Source of the DNA: Citrus sinensis
Lineage: Eukaryota > Streptophyta > Magnoliopsida > Sapindales > Rutaceae
Reading direction: 5' to 3'
Assembly: GCF_022201045.2 (NCBI RefSeq)
Contig: NC_068562.1
Coordinates: 3,906,001 to 3,970,000 of the forward strand
Length of the DNA: 64,000 nucleotides
The position numbers and the translations under genes are program-made. The notes below the pieces were generated by a model. That model saw nothing but the letters and a program-made list of their open reading frames with translations, ran no database searches and was not told the DNA's origin. Shown here one piece after another: positions 1 to 11,347 of this stretch (position 1 is its first letter; the number at the start of each line of letters is the position of its first letter).

Positions 1-791
1 TTATAATCTGGTCATAGTCCAGATAACACATGCAAAATCAGATCATCACTACTTAAAGCACTTCCTGTTGCAGCCATATTGTCAGCTATGTTTTTCATCT
101 TAATAAAATAGTCTGTAATCTTCATATCATTTTTCCTTGTAGAATTCATCATGTACCTTAAATGGAAAAGTCTAGATTTAGATTGCGAGCCAAATTGTAC
201 CTCAATTGCTTTCCACACTTCAAGTGATGTTTCCAGGTTGAACACTAGACTTATGATTCCTTCACTCATGGAGGAGAGCAGCCATCCAAGCAGCACCTGG
301 TCTTGAGATCTCCATGTTATGAATTTTGGATTTTCCACAGATCTGAGTTCATCATCAACTCTTTGAGCTATATGAGATGAAGGAGGAGTGATCGAACCAT
401 CGATAAACTTTTCAAGCCTATTTCCACGAATTGAGGCTAGAACTTGTGATCGCCATATGAGATAATTGGATTGATCGAGCTTGACTGGTGTATTAAAAGT
501 AAAAGAAACAGTAGTTGAATTTGCAGCAAGATTTTGAGTTTGGTATGAGGAAGAAGAAGCAAGATTTGCAGACGCCATTGTTGGCTCTGATACCAAGTAG
601 AAAATCAATAATATTGAAACAGAGAAAACATAATTTGTTTATTTTTCACAAAATCACAATACAACGAATCTGTACATTATTCTCTTTATATACATCAGTA
701 GTGATTTTAACTAACTAACTTTTATAACTAATCATAAAAGCTAATTAGCTAATTATCTAACTAACTATTTTGCACAAGAAAGACTATAACA
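1..791 (-). mobile_element. Ty1/Copia retrotransposon, 5' end (LTR, primer-binding site, gag), runs off the left edge
   Basis: Read on the minus strand this is the start of a Copia element. The LTR (about 598-791) begins TGTTATAG, has a TATA box (TATATAAAGAG, near 680-692) and an AATAAA-like signal. Right after it, at 583-595, is TGGTATCAGAGCC, the sequence complementary to the 3' end of initiator-Met tRNA that primes Copia reverse transcription. Gag follows. The LTR edge next to the primer site reads CTACT rather than a clean CA, so that border is approximate. Only the 5' part is in the window. I cannot see whether pol or the second LTR survive to the left. Confidence 0.8.
12..578 (-). pseudogene. 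Copia gag (UBN2-type) reading frame, stopped early
   Basis: The ATG at 576-578 opens a frame of about 188 codons that resembles plant Copia Gag N-termini. It has the KLDQSNYLIWRSQ region near residue 40, the VWKAIEVQFGSQS region, and the LRYMMNSTRKNDMKITDYF region. It ends at a TGA (12-14) just after VLSGL, where Copia Gag usually continues with a short residue, then P-[DE]-Y; the next bases do encode P-D-Y in frame. The stop is therefore most simply a point mutation and not the natural Gag end. Translation upstream of this ATG (to 608) runs through the primer site and is not coding. Confidence 0.75.
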
Positions 792-2142
792 GATTCTATT
801 AATCTTCACGTGTGCAAGAGATTACAAAACCACCAGGCTCCAGCTGGCAAGCCATGTCATCCACTTGTATCTGTAAACAGCTGGTGTTACAATCCTCTGC
901 TTCACTGACCATTCTATGCATATGAGCTTCCTTAACAATAGGCAATAAACTTACATGAATGAGGCTGTAATGATCAATGAAACTTGCGTGAACAGGGGTT
1001 TAGTTGTTTGATTAGTATTTGTTTGAGGGTATTTTGGTTCAACGTGAGTGTAAGCGATTAAGAATGTAAGAAAATTTTTTATATGCTTAGTTTTGATAAT
1101 AATTTTTTGAAAGTAGCTACCTAGGTAAATTTTCTAAAATTTGTGAGAAGCTTTTTTATTTTTTAAATATTTTTTTGTTCATTATATTGATGATTATGAT
1201 TATTATTAGATGTTGACTGCACTAGATCAACTAACTTTAGGACATGACATCAATCTTTTCCTCAACTCAAAACTTTGTTTATTAGGAGAGCTCCATTATT
1301 ATTTCTACCTGCTTATAACTGATAACATAGTGCTTTATATGAAATACCAACGACAATAGTGTAATATGTACATTGAATGAAAAGCTTTAGACTTCATTGA
1401 TTCGCAATTTTCAACACATTTGTCTTCTATAGAGAAATGATATAACAAGCCCAAGGAAAATGTGTTCCAGAGGACACTTCATGTCGCCCATCAATAATTT
1501 AGCCATTTGGCAAAAGGCTTTGTCAACGACATAATTCAAGCGCCTAATACTGACATTTGCCAATTGAAAGAACTAAAAGAGAAATGCATCTCCAGCTCAA
1601 TAAAGAAATGTCACCGTGTTTTATATGATATGATAGAAAATGACAGTTATGAATAATAATAAGAAGATAATGTGACTTTGATAATGGCCTTACTTTATTG
1701 ATTGCATGCAATTATCCTTAGTTTATTGATTGCATGCAATTATTTGCACAAAATTAGATCGACCGAAAATTCAACAAATATACAATGACCTCAGTGCGTT
1801 CATATTGTTGGACTACCTCATAACCCACGCATGTGCATTTTGTACTCAAATAAAGCAACCAAATCTGGAAAAAAAAAATTGGAACCCAAAAAAACACAGC
1901 AAAATCAAATTAATAGAGACAAAAAGCAACCCCGAATTTCCCAGGACGGATAACTAAAAATGACATGGACAGAGTCCAAAATTATGAAGAAAAATCAGTG
2001 TTACAGCAACAGCAGCTACTCATAAACTCAACTCAGTTACAACTTACAATCCAACGTCCAAACCCGGAACAAATAAGGACCTAGCAGTCAATCATACATA
2101 CATCTCTCTACAATACAAATGGCTCCAAGTCGTTCTTACTCA
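792..2142. other. Intergenic, no gene recognised
   Basis: AT-rich spacer between the Copia LTR and the 3' end of the LRR kinase gene. A 13-bp repeat containing attgattgcatgcaatta occurs twice near 1695-1745 as a short direct duplication. The 3' UTR of the kinase gene probably occupies roughly 1950-2142. I see no convincing coding sequence or RNA gene. Confidence 0.5.
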
Positions 2143-4978
2143 TTAGTGACCGTAAAGGTAGGGTGAAGGTGAAGAAGGAATTTTCTCGAGAGCTTGGAGA
2201 GCTTCCTTCATTGATGGTCTCTTTTGTGGGAGAGGAGATGCACAACTGTATCCTAGCTTGAAGCAGGACAACAAGGCCTCCTCTTTGCCCTCAAAATCAG
2301 CCCGTATTGCTGCATCGGCGAGCCTAATAGCACGGTTCTTATCTTCAACCAAAAGCCCATTCCCTTGACCCAACTCGTCCACAACTATGACCTTTCCAGT
2401 TAGAAGCTCAAGCAATATAACCCCAAACGAGTAGACATCCCACTTGGGATTAGGCTTAATGCTCCGCAGTGACTCAGGTGCATGGTAAGGTGATATGCCT
2501 CCTAAAGAGCTTGGACTAGGACTTGGACTTGGACTAGGCCCAGGTCCAAGATCTTGGAAACTATCTCGGGACGCCGTAGACCTCTTGCTTCCGAAATTTC
2601 TTGCCGACCCTCCCGCTTTGGAGGAGCTCGTATCACCCGTTACAAGCCGTTCAAGACCAAAATCTCCAATTTTGGGCTCCATATCGTTACCCAAAAGAAC
2701 ATTCCGGGGCTTCAAATTTCCATGCACATGCTTTTTCTCGTGGAGGAAGGCCAGCCCACGTGCGACTCCTTTCGCTATCTTCAGCCGGGCCTCCCATGGT
2801 AGATGACAAGGCGATGAGCCCATTTTCCCTGGAATTTCCAAATTCGGAAACACCATCAGTAATTTAAATTATTATTAAAAAAAAAAAACAAGAAGAAGAA
2901 GAAGAACAATCAACCAGAGCCAGCATATCTACTGGCGCAAAATAACAAAACTGCGACAAAGACTACTACTAAAGAGTAAAAGACTATATATGGTCATTTT
3001 CATCATTTTTTTTTTCAAAGAGAAGTGATCTGTTTTGGAAATTATATACCGCTATCAAGCGCCGTGGGGCTAACGATAGGGAATACACAACCCCTCACTC
3101 TCCCTCTCTCTCTCTCACGGAGTTGACTTCTTTCATGCATTAAAAAACAGACGTTCGGTTACACCTACTCCACCGTCGAATCCCAGTCCCCAGTGCACTT
3201 TAGCAAAAACCACTGATTTCTGCTAACGTATGCAAAATGCACGACAGAGAGAGAGCAAATAATAAATAATGCAAGAAACAAGACGTACTGTAACGAGCAT
3301 TGGCAAGGCTGCCATTTGGGACAAAATCATAGATAATAAGCTTCTCATCAACTCCCCAATAGAACCCACGAATACGAACCAAATTGGGGTGCACCAATTT
3401 GGCTATGACTCGGACCTGGGTCTCGAAATCCCTGAACCGGTCGACACTGTTCTCCCCAATTCTACGAACCGCAAGTGCAGTGCCATCCTCAAGAACTGCC
3501 TTGTACATTATGCTTGAACCAGACGCACCAAGTATATAAGCTGAAGCTTTGAGTAAAGTCTCGAGCTCAAGTTCCTTGTCTCCATCAACGATCACCAATG
3601 TCCCTTTCTTGTTTTGTCGCTCATGGACATGGTCTTGCTGCCGTTGATTATCCACACTTAATTTTCGACCGCTATGGTAATTATCTTCAACATCAGAGAC
3701 CGAAGCATCTGATTCTTCATCACCGTCGCCTCTTTTGCGCAAACATGACCATCTTGTGAATCCTCTTGACTCTGAAGATGAAGAAGATGGCGAAAAGGAA
3801 ACAGTATCTTTTGCTGAATTAGCCTCCTTCTTGAGTGTGGATTCAACGTTCTTTCTTTTTATTAACCGGTAAACGTAAAAGAAAACAACAGCAAGAATTC
3901 CAATTCCTGCAATATCTCCAATGACAATACCAATTATAGTCCCCGGTCTCAGCCCTTGCGAACCTTCTTGCCGAGGTTTACTGACCGATCCATCATCAGG
4001 GTTTGTTGCTGGAGTTGAGTCAATGGATTTTGGAATTGCAGCAATTGCAGGAGGAGAAGTTGGTGCTGTGGTATTTGGAAGATCAAAAGGTGAAGAAGGG
4101 ATTGGACATGGATTCTTTGTGGGTTGGCCACAGAGATCAAGATTTCCGGAAAATGAACTGCTTTCTTGGTTCATAAAAACATTAGATTCCGGGATTTCCC
4201 CGGTAAGGTTGTTAAATGAGAGATCAATTGTAGCATTAACTGGGATTTTCTCCCCGAATTGGGGCGGAATTTCGCCGGAAAGTCTGTTGTAAGAGAGGTT
4301 TAAGTAACGAAGACTGTAGCCTCCAATATCAGGAGGCAAAGATCCATTGATAAGATTTGAGGAGAGATCTAGAACTTGAACAGAGTTGAATTTGCTAGGA
4401 AGACCATCTGAAAAGTAATTATTTTTCAAGGAAACAACTGTTAAGCTTTGCAAAGTGGTGAGACTGACAGGTAGCTTTCCCGCCAAGGCATTATCAGAGA
4501 GATTAAGAAGTTGAAGGTTCTGTAACGACCCCATTGTTTCTGGTAAATGACCAGAAATCAAGTTGTTTGACAAGTCAAGATTCCGAAGCTGGGATGCGTT
4601 GAAAAGAGAGAAAGAAAGTGAGCCATTTAAAGAATTGTTGGAAAGATCAAGATATTGAAGGAATTCAATCATGCCAAGATCGGCAGGAATTGAGCCAAGC
4701 AGCTGAGAATTTGGAAGAGCCAAGCCTATAACACGAGAGTCGTTGTTGCCTTCGCCTGGACTTGCACATGTGACTCCATTCCACGAGCATGGATTTTCAT
4801 CATTGTAGTTCCAGCTTCCAAGAACGCCAAGAGGGTCACTGAGAACTGAGTACTTGAAAGAAAGCAAAAGAACACCGTCTGTGTTAAGCCCAAGAGATTG
4901 AACAACAACTCCACAAATAAAAACTAAAACAACAAGAACCCTCCACCATAAATAGAGATTAAAACAAGACGAATTCAT
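2143..4978 (-). CDS. LRR receptor-like protein with an inactive kinase domain (At4g37250 / At2g23300 type)
   Basis: Plasma-membrane receptor-like protein of LRR subfamily III, 791 aa, in two exons: 3289-4978 and 2143-2828. The 460-bp intron has donor GTACGT and acceptor CCAG in phase 1. Domain order: signal peptide (about 1-30), LRR N-terminal cap with the paired cysteines of NPCSWNGVTC (62-71), leucine-rich repeats (about 80-280), a short Pro/Ser/Thr-rich stalk, one membrane segment (about 347-371), a Ser- and acid-rich linker and a kinase-like domain (about 475-780). Key catalytic positions are altered. The ATP-anchoring lysine is Arg505 (ALAVRR), and the HRD motif is HGN (599-601), so the base Asp is Asn. 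DFG (619-621) and APE remain. The family is known as predicted pseudokinases, so it likely signals through partners. Length fits the Arabidopsis relatives (about 770 aa). The start is the only ATG before the signal peptide. Confidence 0.9.
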
Positions 4979-5427
4979 GATTTCTCAAACTGATACCGCA
5001 TATCTTCAATGAAAAAACAGAGAGAAAGAAAGAGACAAGAGAGAGCAGGGTAAGTGGATTTATGATTGTGCAGAGGCCATGTGATGGAAGTTGGTTAAAG
5101 AATATGTACTACGGTGGGGGAAGTGAAAGGAAACTCAACACAGCTCACCAAACCAAACTTCTTTGCTACCAAAATGCTCTCTCTCTCTCTCTCCGCCCCT
5201 TTCTGTGCGTCAGGTCTGCAAAGATAATAATAAATTAAGGCGTTGCTACAAATTAATATGTTATCACCGTTGGTTTTGTTCACATTTAAGAAGCAGGAAA
5301 TGTGATGCGAATAGCATCTTTGCTACAAGACACCGGGGTGGAGTTGGAAAGTTGCACTGCTCTCACTTAGATTGACTTTACATTTTTTTTTCTTATGTTT
5401 TTTTGGCCTCTATTATTATTAGATAAA

Positions 5428-5562
5428 TGCTAAGTTACAGCCGTGTGTAACTTAACCCTCACATATAAACAGTAATACAGCGATAAGTTAGACAATAACA
5501 CAGCGGTGGAACTCACATAATTTTTGTGAGAAGAGAAAGTTATAATCGGTTGTAACTTAACA
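5428..5562. repeat. Probable MITE with terminal inverted repeats
   Basis: About 135 bp bounded by inverted copies of a GTTAAGTTACA-ccg core: left end GCTAAGTTACAGCCG, right end CGGTTGTAACTTAAC. The left arm itself contains a second, inverted AACTTAAC. The interior is AT-rich and non-coding. A target-site duplication is not clear, so the family is not assigned. Confidence 0.45.
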
Positions 5563-8550
5563 AGCTCTTTATTATTATATTGTTATTGATAACTAGTTCG
5601 ATAAAATAGATTAAATTTTATATTAATTTATTATGATTATGATTCTCTCTTTATTTTTTTCTCTTCTTGTTATCTTCTCTTCTTATCTTTATAATCTAGT
5701 GAATAAAACTGAATTGATTATAAAAATAAATAAAATAGTAAATACAAAATTCAATTTTAGTCATTTATTAAAAAAAGAGAGGTGGCAATGAGAAAAAAAA
5801 AAAAAAAGAGAGGATGAGAGAATGTTTGTTCATTTTCTCTAGCTTTTGAGATTTTTTCTTTTTAATTTCGTATATAGGTAATAATAAGTACGAGTTCAAT
5901 ATATATAAAATATTAAATGAAAAGTGGTCCCGTCCCACCAGAGTTAAGAAGTCAGCAAAATCAAGGGTCAATTTCATTTTTCCAAAAGTGTTCTCGTATG
6001 GTTCTGAAACGAAAACGGATATAGAAGATTTCAAGGAAAAAAAAAATCGAAAACCCGCTTAATTTTCTTGAATTTTGGTACATTCCATAATGAATGATTT
6101 GTACAATCTCATTGCATTGAAGGCAAATGAAAAATTTGTTCACTTTAGCCTATATTGTCATGCAGTGCAGAAGGGAAAAGAAAAACCAGGTATCATGGTC
6201 CATAAGTTACTATATAATGATAATATCCATCGGCAGCATTATTGCAGGGGTCCCGAACGGGACCTAATATTGTTTCATCACTGCATCATTATTGTTCACA
6301 TATGAAAATTTTTGGCATTCATTCATTGCTTCCCCATTTCAAATTTGACTAGCAGATACTCCATTAGGATCTATCTCATGTATTGACACAGTGGTGCTTT
6401 GGTGGGTGTGGATTTGTAGATTTGGAGTTCTCAATAACACTAATCTGACCATGCCCCAGCAATGAAGCATCTCACACTTTAAATGAAAATTATTAATGTC
6501 TTTGTTTAATGATGTGGACTAAGCAGAAACTTCAAAACATTTTCTCTTAATTATTAGTAAAATTTTTCAAAACGTCACGGCTCCGCGCCAACTCAGAAGA
6601 ACTTTATCTCACCAATATGGTACCACGATACCACATTCATCAAGGCAAGTGAAATTTGTTTGTGGGCTGCCCATATTTCCAATACATTGTTGCAGCAACC
6701 AAAGCTCCCCGAAGGCCAATTTAAGCACCCCGATAACGGGACCAAATAAGACATGTTCTCATGTCCTCTAACAACTCTAACTCTTACACCTGATTAACTG
6801 GAACATATGCTGAAGCTCTTTATTATGATTCCAGTTCCACTACCAAAGTTGTCCCCTTTATGACGGTGGATGAATATCAGGCAGAGAACTTTAGATCTTT
6901 GTTGGATTTGGACCCTTCTGTGAAAATATATTAACAGATCGTAGATTTGGCAATGGCTTTATTGTCAGCAACAGGGAGTTTTTTGAGACTTTACAGTGGG
7001 GTTGTTTGGATTTTGTACAATATTACAGCAGAAATACTGCTGAATTTCCGACTTCAAGATCTGAGCTTCATCAACACATGGGAATGCAACGCATAATCTC
7101 ACCTACCGTCATCCTTTTTTTTTTTTTAAAAAAAAAAAATGGTTTGTGGCAGCTGTTTAGCCTTTTTCTCTCACCTGATTATAAAATAAGTTAGCCAATA
7201 AAATAATTAAGTGAATGTCCTTTATTATATTAATAAATCCAGGGATTAAAAGATCTGGCGCCACTTTCATTGGTGGGTCATTTACTTTACATGTTCAATA
7301 ACCAAGATTAGGAAAGCCTCACTTTTCTTACCAGTATCACTCCATTATGTTAGCTTCTTTTTCTTCTCGGTTTAACAAAAATGCCTTTTTTTTCCCAAAT
7401 AAATCTCAACTAATGAGACACCATTTTTTAAAGATGAATAATAATATATTCTTATTCAGGAAACAAAATGAGTTTTACCTTTCAAAAACTATAACAATTA
7501 AAAAAAAAAATTGAAAAGATAGACAATAAAAATGCCTTTCTTTCTCTTTAAAAAGTGAAAACATTACCTAAAGAAAAGCTCTAAAGCATTGAACGTTTCC
7601 TTTATGTGAAAAGCCGATGACAGCAACTAGTGAGGTTAAAAGCAAGAATTGGCCCATGGCTCTAGTGCTTGACCCAGATTAGAAACTCTACGAAAGGTCC
7701 AAAGAAGTCCTGCAAAGCCTATGGCCATCAATACTCTATTCTAATAGGTTTGCTTGATTAAAACAATACGATACGATGACATAATCAAATACCCAAAATC
7801 TTACATTAAATTAATACACAAGGACCCTGTTGTGCAAATTGAATCCAAAAACACCCTCTTTTTTAACAATACCTCAATTTAATCAATTGAACATAAGTTG
7901 TTTTAGGACAAATGTTCATTAATAAAGACTCAATATAGCGTTTTAATTATTTCAGAACTGCTCTCTCATACATATCAAAGATCAACCCCAATACTGTGTA
8001 TTTGTATAAGGAGAAAACGTTTGTGCTAAGTTAAAAAAACAGGCCTTAAAGTTTGACATTTTGCAGTGGACACACTCCGTGTCTAGGAATTGCTTTGAAT
8101 CTGTTGGCTTTCTACTTCTATTTACCCCAATGAGCGGATCGTGTTCCTTCTTCTCTTTGTTTGGACGCAAGGAAAATTTGTACAATTTTGAAGACATGAT
8201 AGCGATCAATCATATAATTATTGATCTCTAATCTCTAGATAGTTGATATAGTCAGATATTCAATCAATGTACTTTGGTCACACTCTTGTCTCAGAGGGAT
8301 AAACAAAAATAAAATAAAATAATATGCATTCTAATACAATGTATTTTATTTTGTAATCTATTGTAATTTGTGTTTTTTGTTTTACCTTATTCCTTACTAT
8401 ATTAAGTAGGATATCCCCTTGCTAAAGTTTTAATTACATGGGCGACGTCGCTTTCCCTTATTCTCCATAAGGAGAACGACAATTCTGGTGGCAACCTCTC
8501 ATTAGAAGAGTTTGTCTATCAGTCTCTTAGCTCTCCTAATAGTTTTCTAA

Positions 8551-8590
8551 TTAGCAATTTCTGACTTTAATAAAGTCAGAGATTAGCTAA
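8551..8590. repeat. Near-perfect 19-20 bp hairpin
   Basis: The arms TTAGCAATTTCTGACTTTA (8551-8569) and its inverted partner (8571-8590) pair with one mismatch and one bulge around an almost absent loop. It may be the centre or end of an old MITE. It lies in intergenic DNA with no gene nearby. Confidence 0.45.
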
Positions 8591-11347
8591 AAGATAAAAA
8601 AATTTAAAATTTTATGCACTAAATGACAAAATTAATTATAGTCTTTGTTTTAATGCAAAATTAATTAGCTACTATTAATTATTTTTCTCTCCTCCTATTC
8701 TTCTCTCAAAAATATTGTCTTGCAAAATTTTAATTTCTACGAATACAAATAGAATTGTAAAGAACCAAAACCAAGAAGAAAGGAATCAAAACAAACAATA
8801 ATTTTTTTTTTCTTTTTAAGTTATTGCTTTTATGGTTTAAGGAGGTTACTCTTTGCTTTTTAAAAATTGTTGCGACATTGACATTAACAAACATGCAGTA
8901 TACATAATTTTTTCACAATCGTTTAATAAAAATCTAACGGCTGTGGAAAAATAAGGCAATAAAATCATATAATTTAAACAAAAGTCTAAAATCCTGAAAT
9001 AAATAAATGTATAAAACTTTTTCAAGCCCCAGTGTCCGTCGGCTGATTCTACTGAGAGCTTAAATTACTGTTTTTGGTTTTGATTGCTAACAAATAATTG
9101 TTGTGCGTCTGTGCAAATGCTTTCAGTTGCGCCAAAGCTGACCTTGTCAAATTGTTGGTGGCTAATCTAGTTTTATACAGGGTGGTCGGGAGGTCCCAGA
9201 ACACCATGTTTGAACTTTGACGTTGATTTTACAAACAGATCACCTTACACGCCACACGTCTCTTGTCCATTGTCACTCTCGTCTTCTCCGGTGCAAATAA
9301 TAATAATTGGTGAAATATAAGTTCGTGACCAATAAAAGGGGCAGAAACCTATTGCCTTCTCTAATAATTGTTGATATCTTCTAATTCCCGTAGTCGTTAA
9401 CAATTGAGAGTGGCAATGAGGTAGGATCCTTTACAATCCATGCAATTTGGAATCTTCATTTTTGCTTTTAAGAGGCTGTAAAAGCTCTTCCCAATGGTAT
9501 GCCCTTTATCCAATGTATAGTGCTTATGCTAGTGTTTATTAGGGGCTACACAATCGGTTTATATACTAATGAAGATCTTTAATTATGCCCATGTTTCAAT
9601 TGTTTTTTTCTTGTTTTGTGGATACCTAAATAAGAGTGAGATTATTTCGAGGACAAAAATAAAATAAAATAAAGAGCTGATTGCACCTACGTACATCTGA
9701 AATGAAACATGAGAATTCTTGGTATTTAAACATGACCTCTTTTAAGTACTTCTAGGTCTTGAATATGATATTAAGCAGTAAGCACCGACATTTCTCAATG
9801 GGAGAGCAAAAGTGATGTGGGGTTGGGGAGTTGGGACCCAAATTTTAGAAAGACAAGATTGGACAGCATTGTCAAAACAATGTGTCAATGGATGTACACA
9901 TGCAAAACTTTCTAACCTTGGAAAATCAGAGCCTGCGAGCAGAATTGGTGAAATGATCCTACTTTGCAGGGTAGGGCAAAGGGGAGCCTGCTTTTGTCAA
10001 TTCTCATGAAGAGCCATTCCATTTCCACCCATTGATGGGCACTTAACAATAACAGTAACTTTAATCGCATCCAATTAAAAAGCTAGTTGAAAGTCGTCAA
10101 AAAAGTTAATCTCATCTTTACTGTAAGCCCACGTGCCTAGCCACTAATTAATTAACTTTCATTTTGAGATTAAGATAAGACCAAAAGAGGGAGACAGATA
10201 AGGACCTGTACATCGAAGTCCGGAAATCTACTGGTTTTAAGCTTTGATAAATGTAGCTAAGGGACCCCGTAAATTAGAAGGCACAACTCCGTAATAACAA
10301 GTCAATCCACTCCCCGTCCAAATACTCAACCGGGTCTTTCGGTTCCGTTTTAATATTTGTCTACAACCACGTTACTTCTGCTTCTTTAAAGCAGCCCGTG
10401 ATTGTGAGCACCTATGGTTGTTTTTGCTCTGTAATCTGTCTTGATTCGCGTTTTGTGTCAATAGATTGGAATTAGACAAAACATGGAAATAGACTTTTAT
10501 AAAAGATTGTGAACACCGGTATCCGTAATTACTTGGAACCAAATTCCATTCCACTGGGAATAAAGTATCGCTTGTGTTAAGCCAAGAGATTGGTCATGCG
10601 TGGGGCATGCAAAGCTATTATTGTGGCAAGGACTTTGGGATGTTATTGAGTACGGTTTGTTGACTACGTGTCCACTAGCTTATTAGCTTAAAATTAAGTT
10701 GAGTAGTGATTATTTTATTTTGAATACTCTTTGACGATTTTATTATCATTAACTACCCGTTAATGTTCTATTTCTTAGGGATATTATCTAAGAATTAGGA
10801 ATAATTGTTAATTTCTTTTGTATTTAAATTCTTTGATAGTCATTAATTAAAGAAGGCTGAATCCAATTAAAATTATTGTGGTCTTTTTCTCACCCTAAGA
10901 GAATACTATCGTTACTATATAATTTACGGCTTTGATTGGGACCTATCAGCTTGTGAGCAGTAACGTGAACGCTATCAATACATTTACATCCATCCTTAGG
11001 AATTATCTCGGGAGATCGAACATGGCAGAATCCTTATCCCTCCAGAGTAATTTAATGATCACGTGCGCTCAGGCAAATCAATCATTCATGCACGCGCCGA
11101 GCCATTGTAATTGCTGTATGCCGACCCAGAGCTCGAAACTCAATTGGGTTTCGCAATCAGCCTTCCCATCTGTATTCTCAATGGACCTATTACTATGATA
11201 AACAAGCAGTCACTGACTAGATGGGCCCCGATCCCTTGCACGATTAAATGGGCGGGCCTAAAACTTATTATTTTGCCAAGTGGTTACAATGATCACAACA
11301 TTATTCTCATCAATCACCTTCTACCAAATTATGTCTATAGATTTTGT

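Larger units (their letters stand above)
4979..11347. other. 6.4 kb intergenic region with small inverted-repeat elements
   Basis: The first few hundred bases are the LRR gene's 5' UTR and promoter, with a (CT)n tract at about 5175-5195. The rest is AT-rich and has no reading frame that I recognise. It holds a probable MITE (5428-5562) and a short hairpin (8551-8590), described separately, plus A/T homopolymer runs at 5790-5810 and 7110-7140. The interval 9800-10020 is somewhat less AT-rich but its frame matches nothing I know. Confidence 0.5.

Noticed and set aside
3921..4292. 123-codon plus-strand frame inside the LRR gene
   Set aside because: Antisense shadow of a strongly supported coding exon.
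8551..8590. microRNA precursor
   Set aside because: The stem is only about 20 bp with no flanking stem extension, too short for a plant pre-miRNA.
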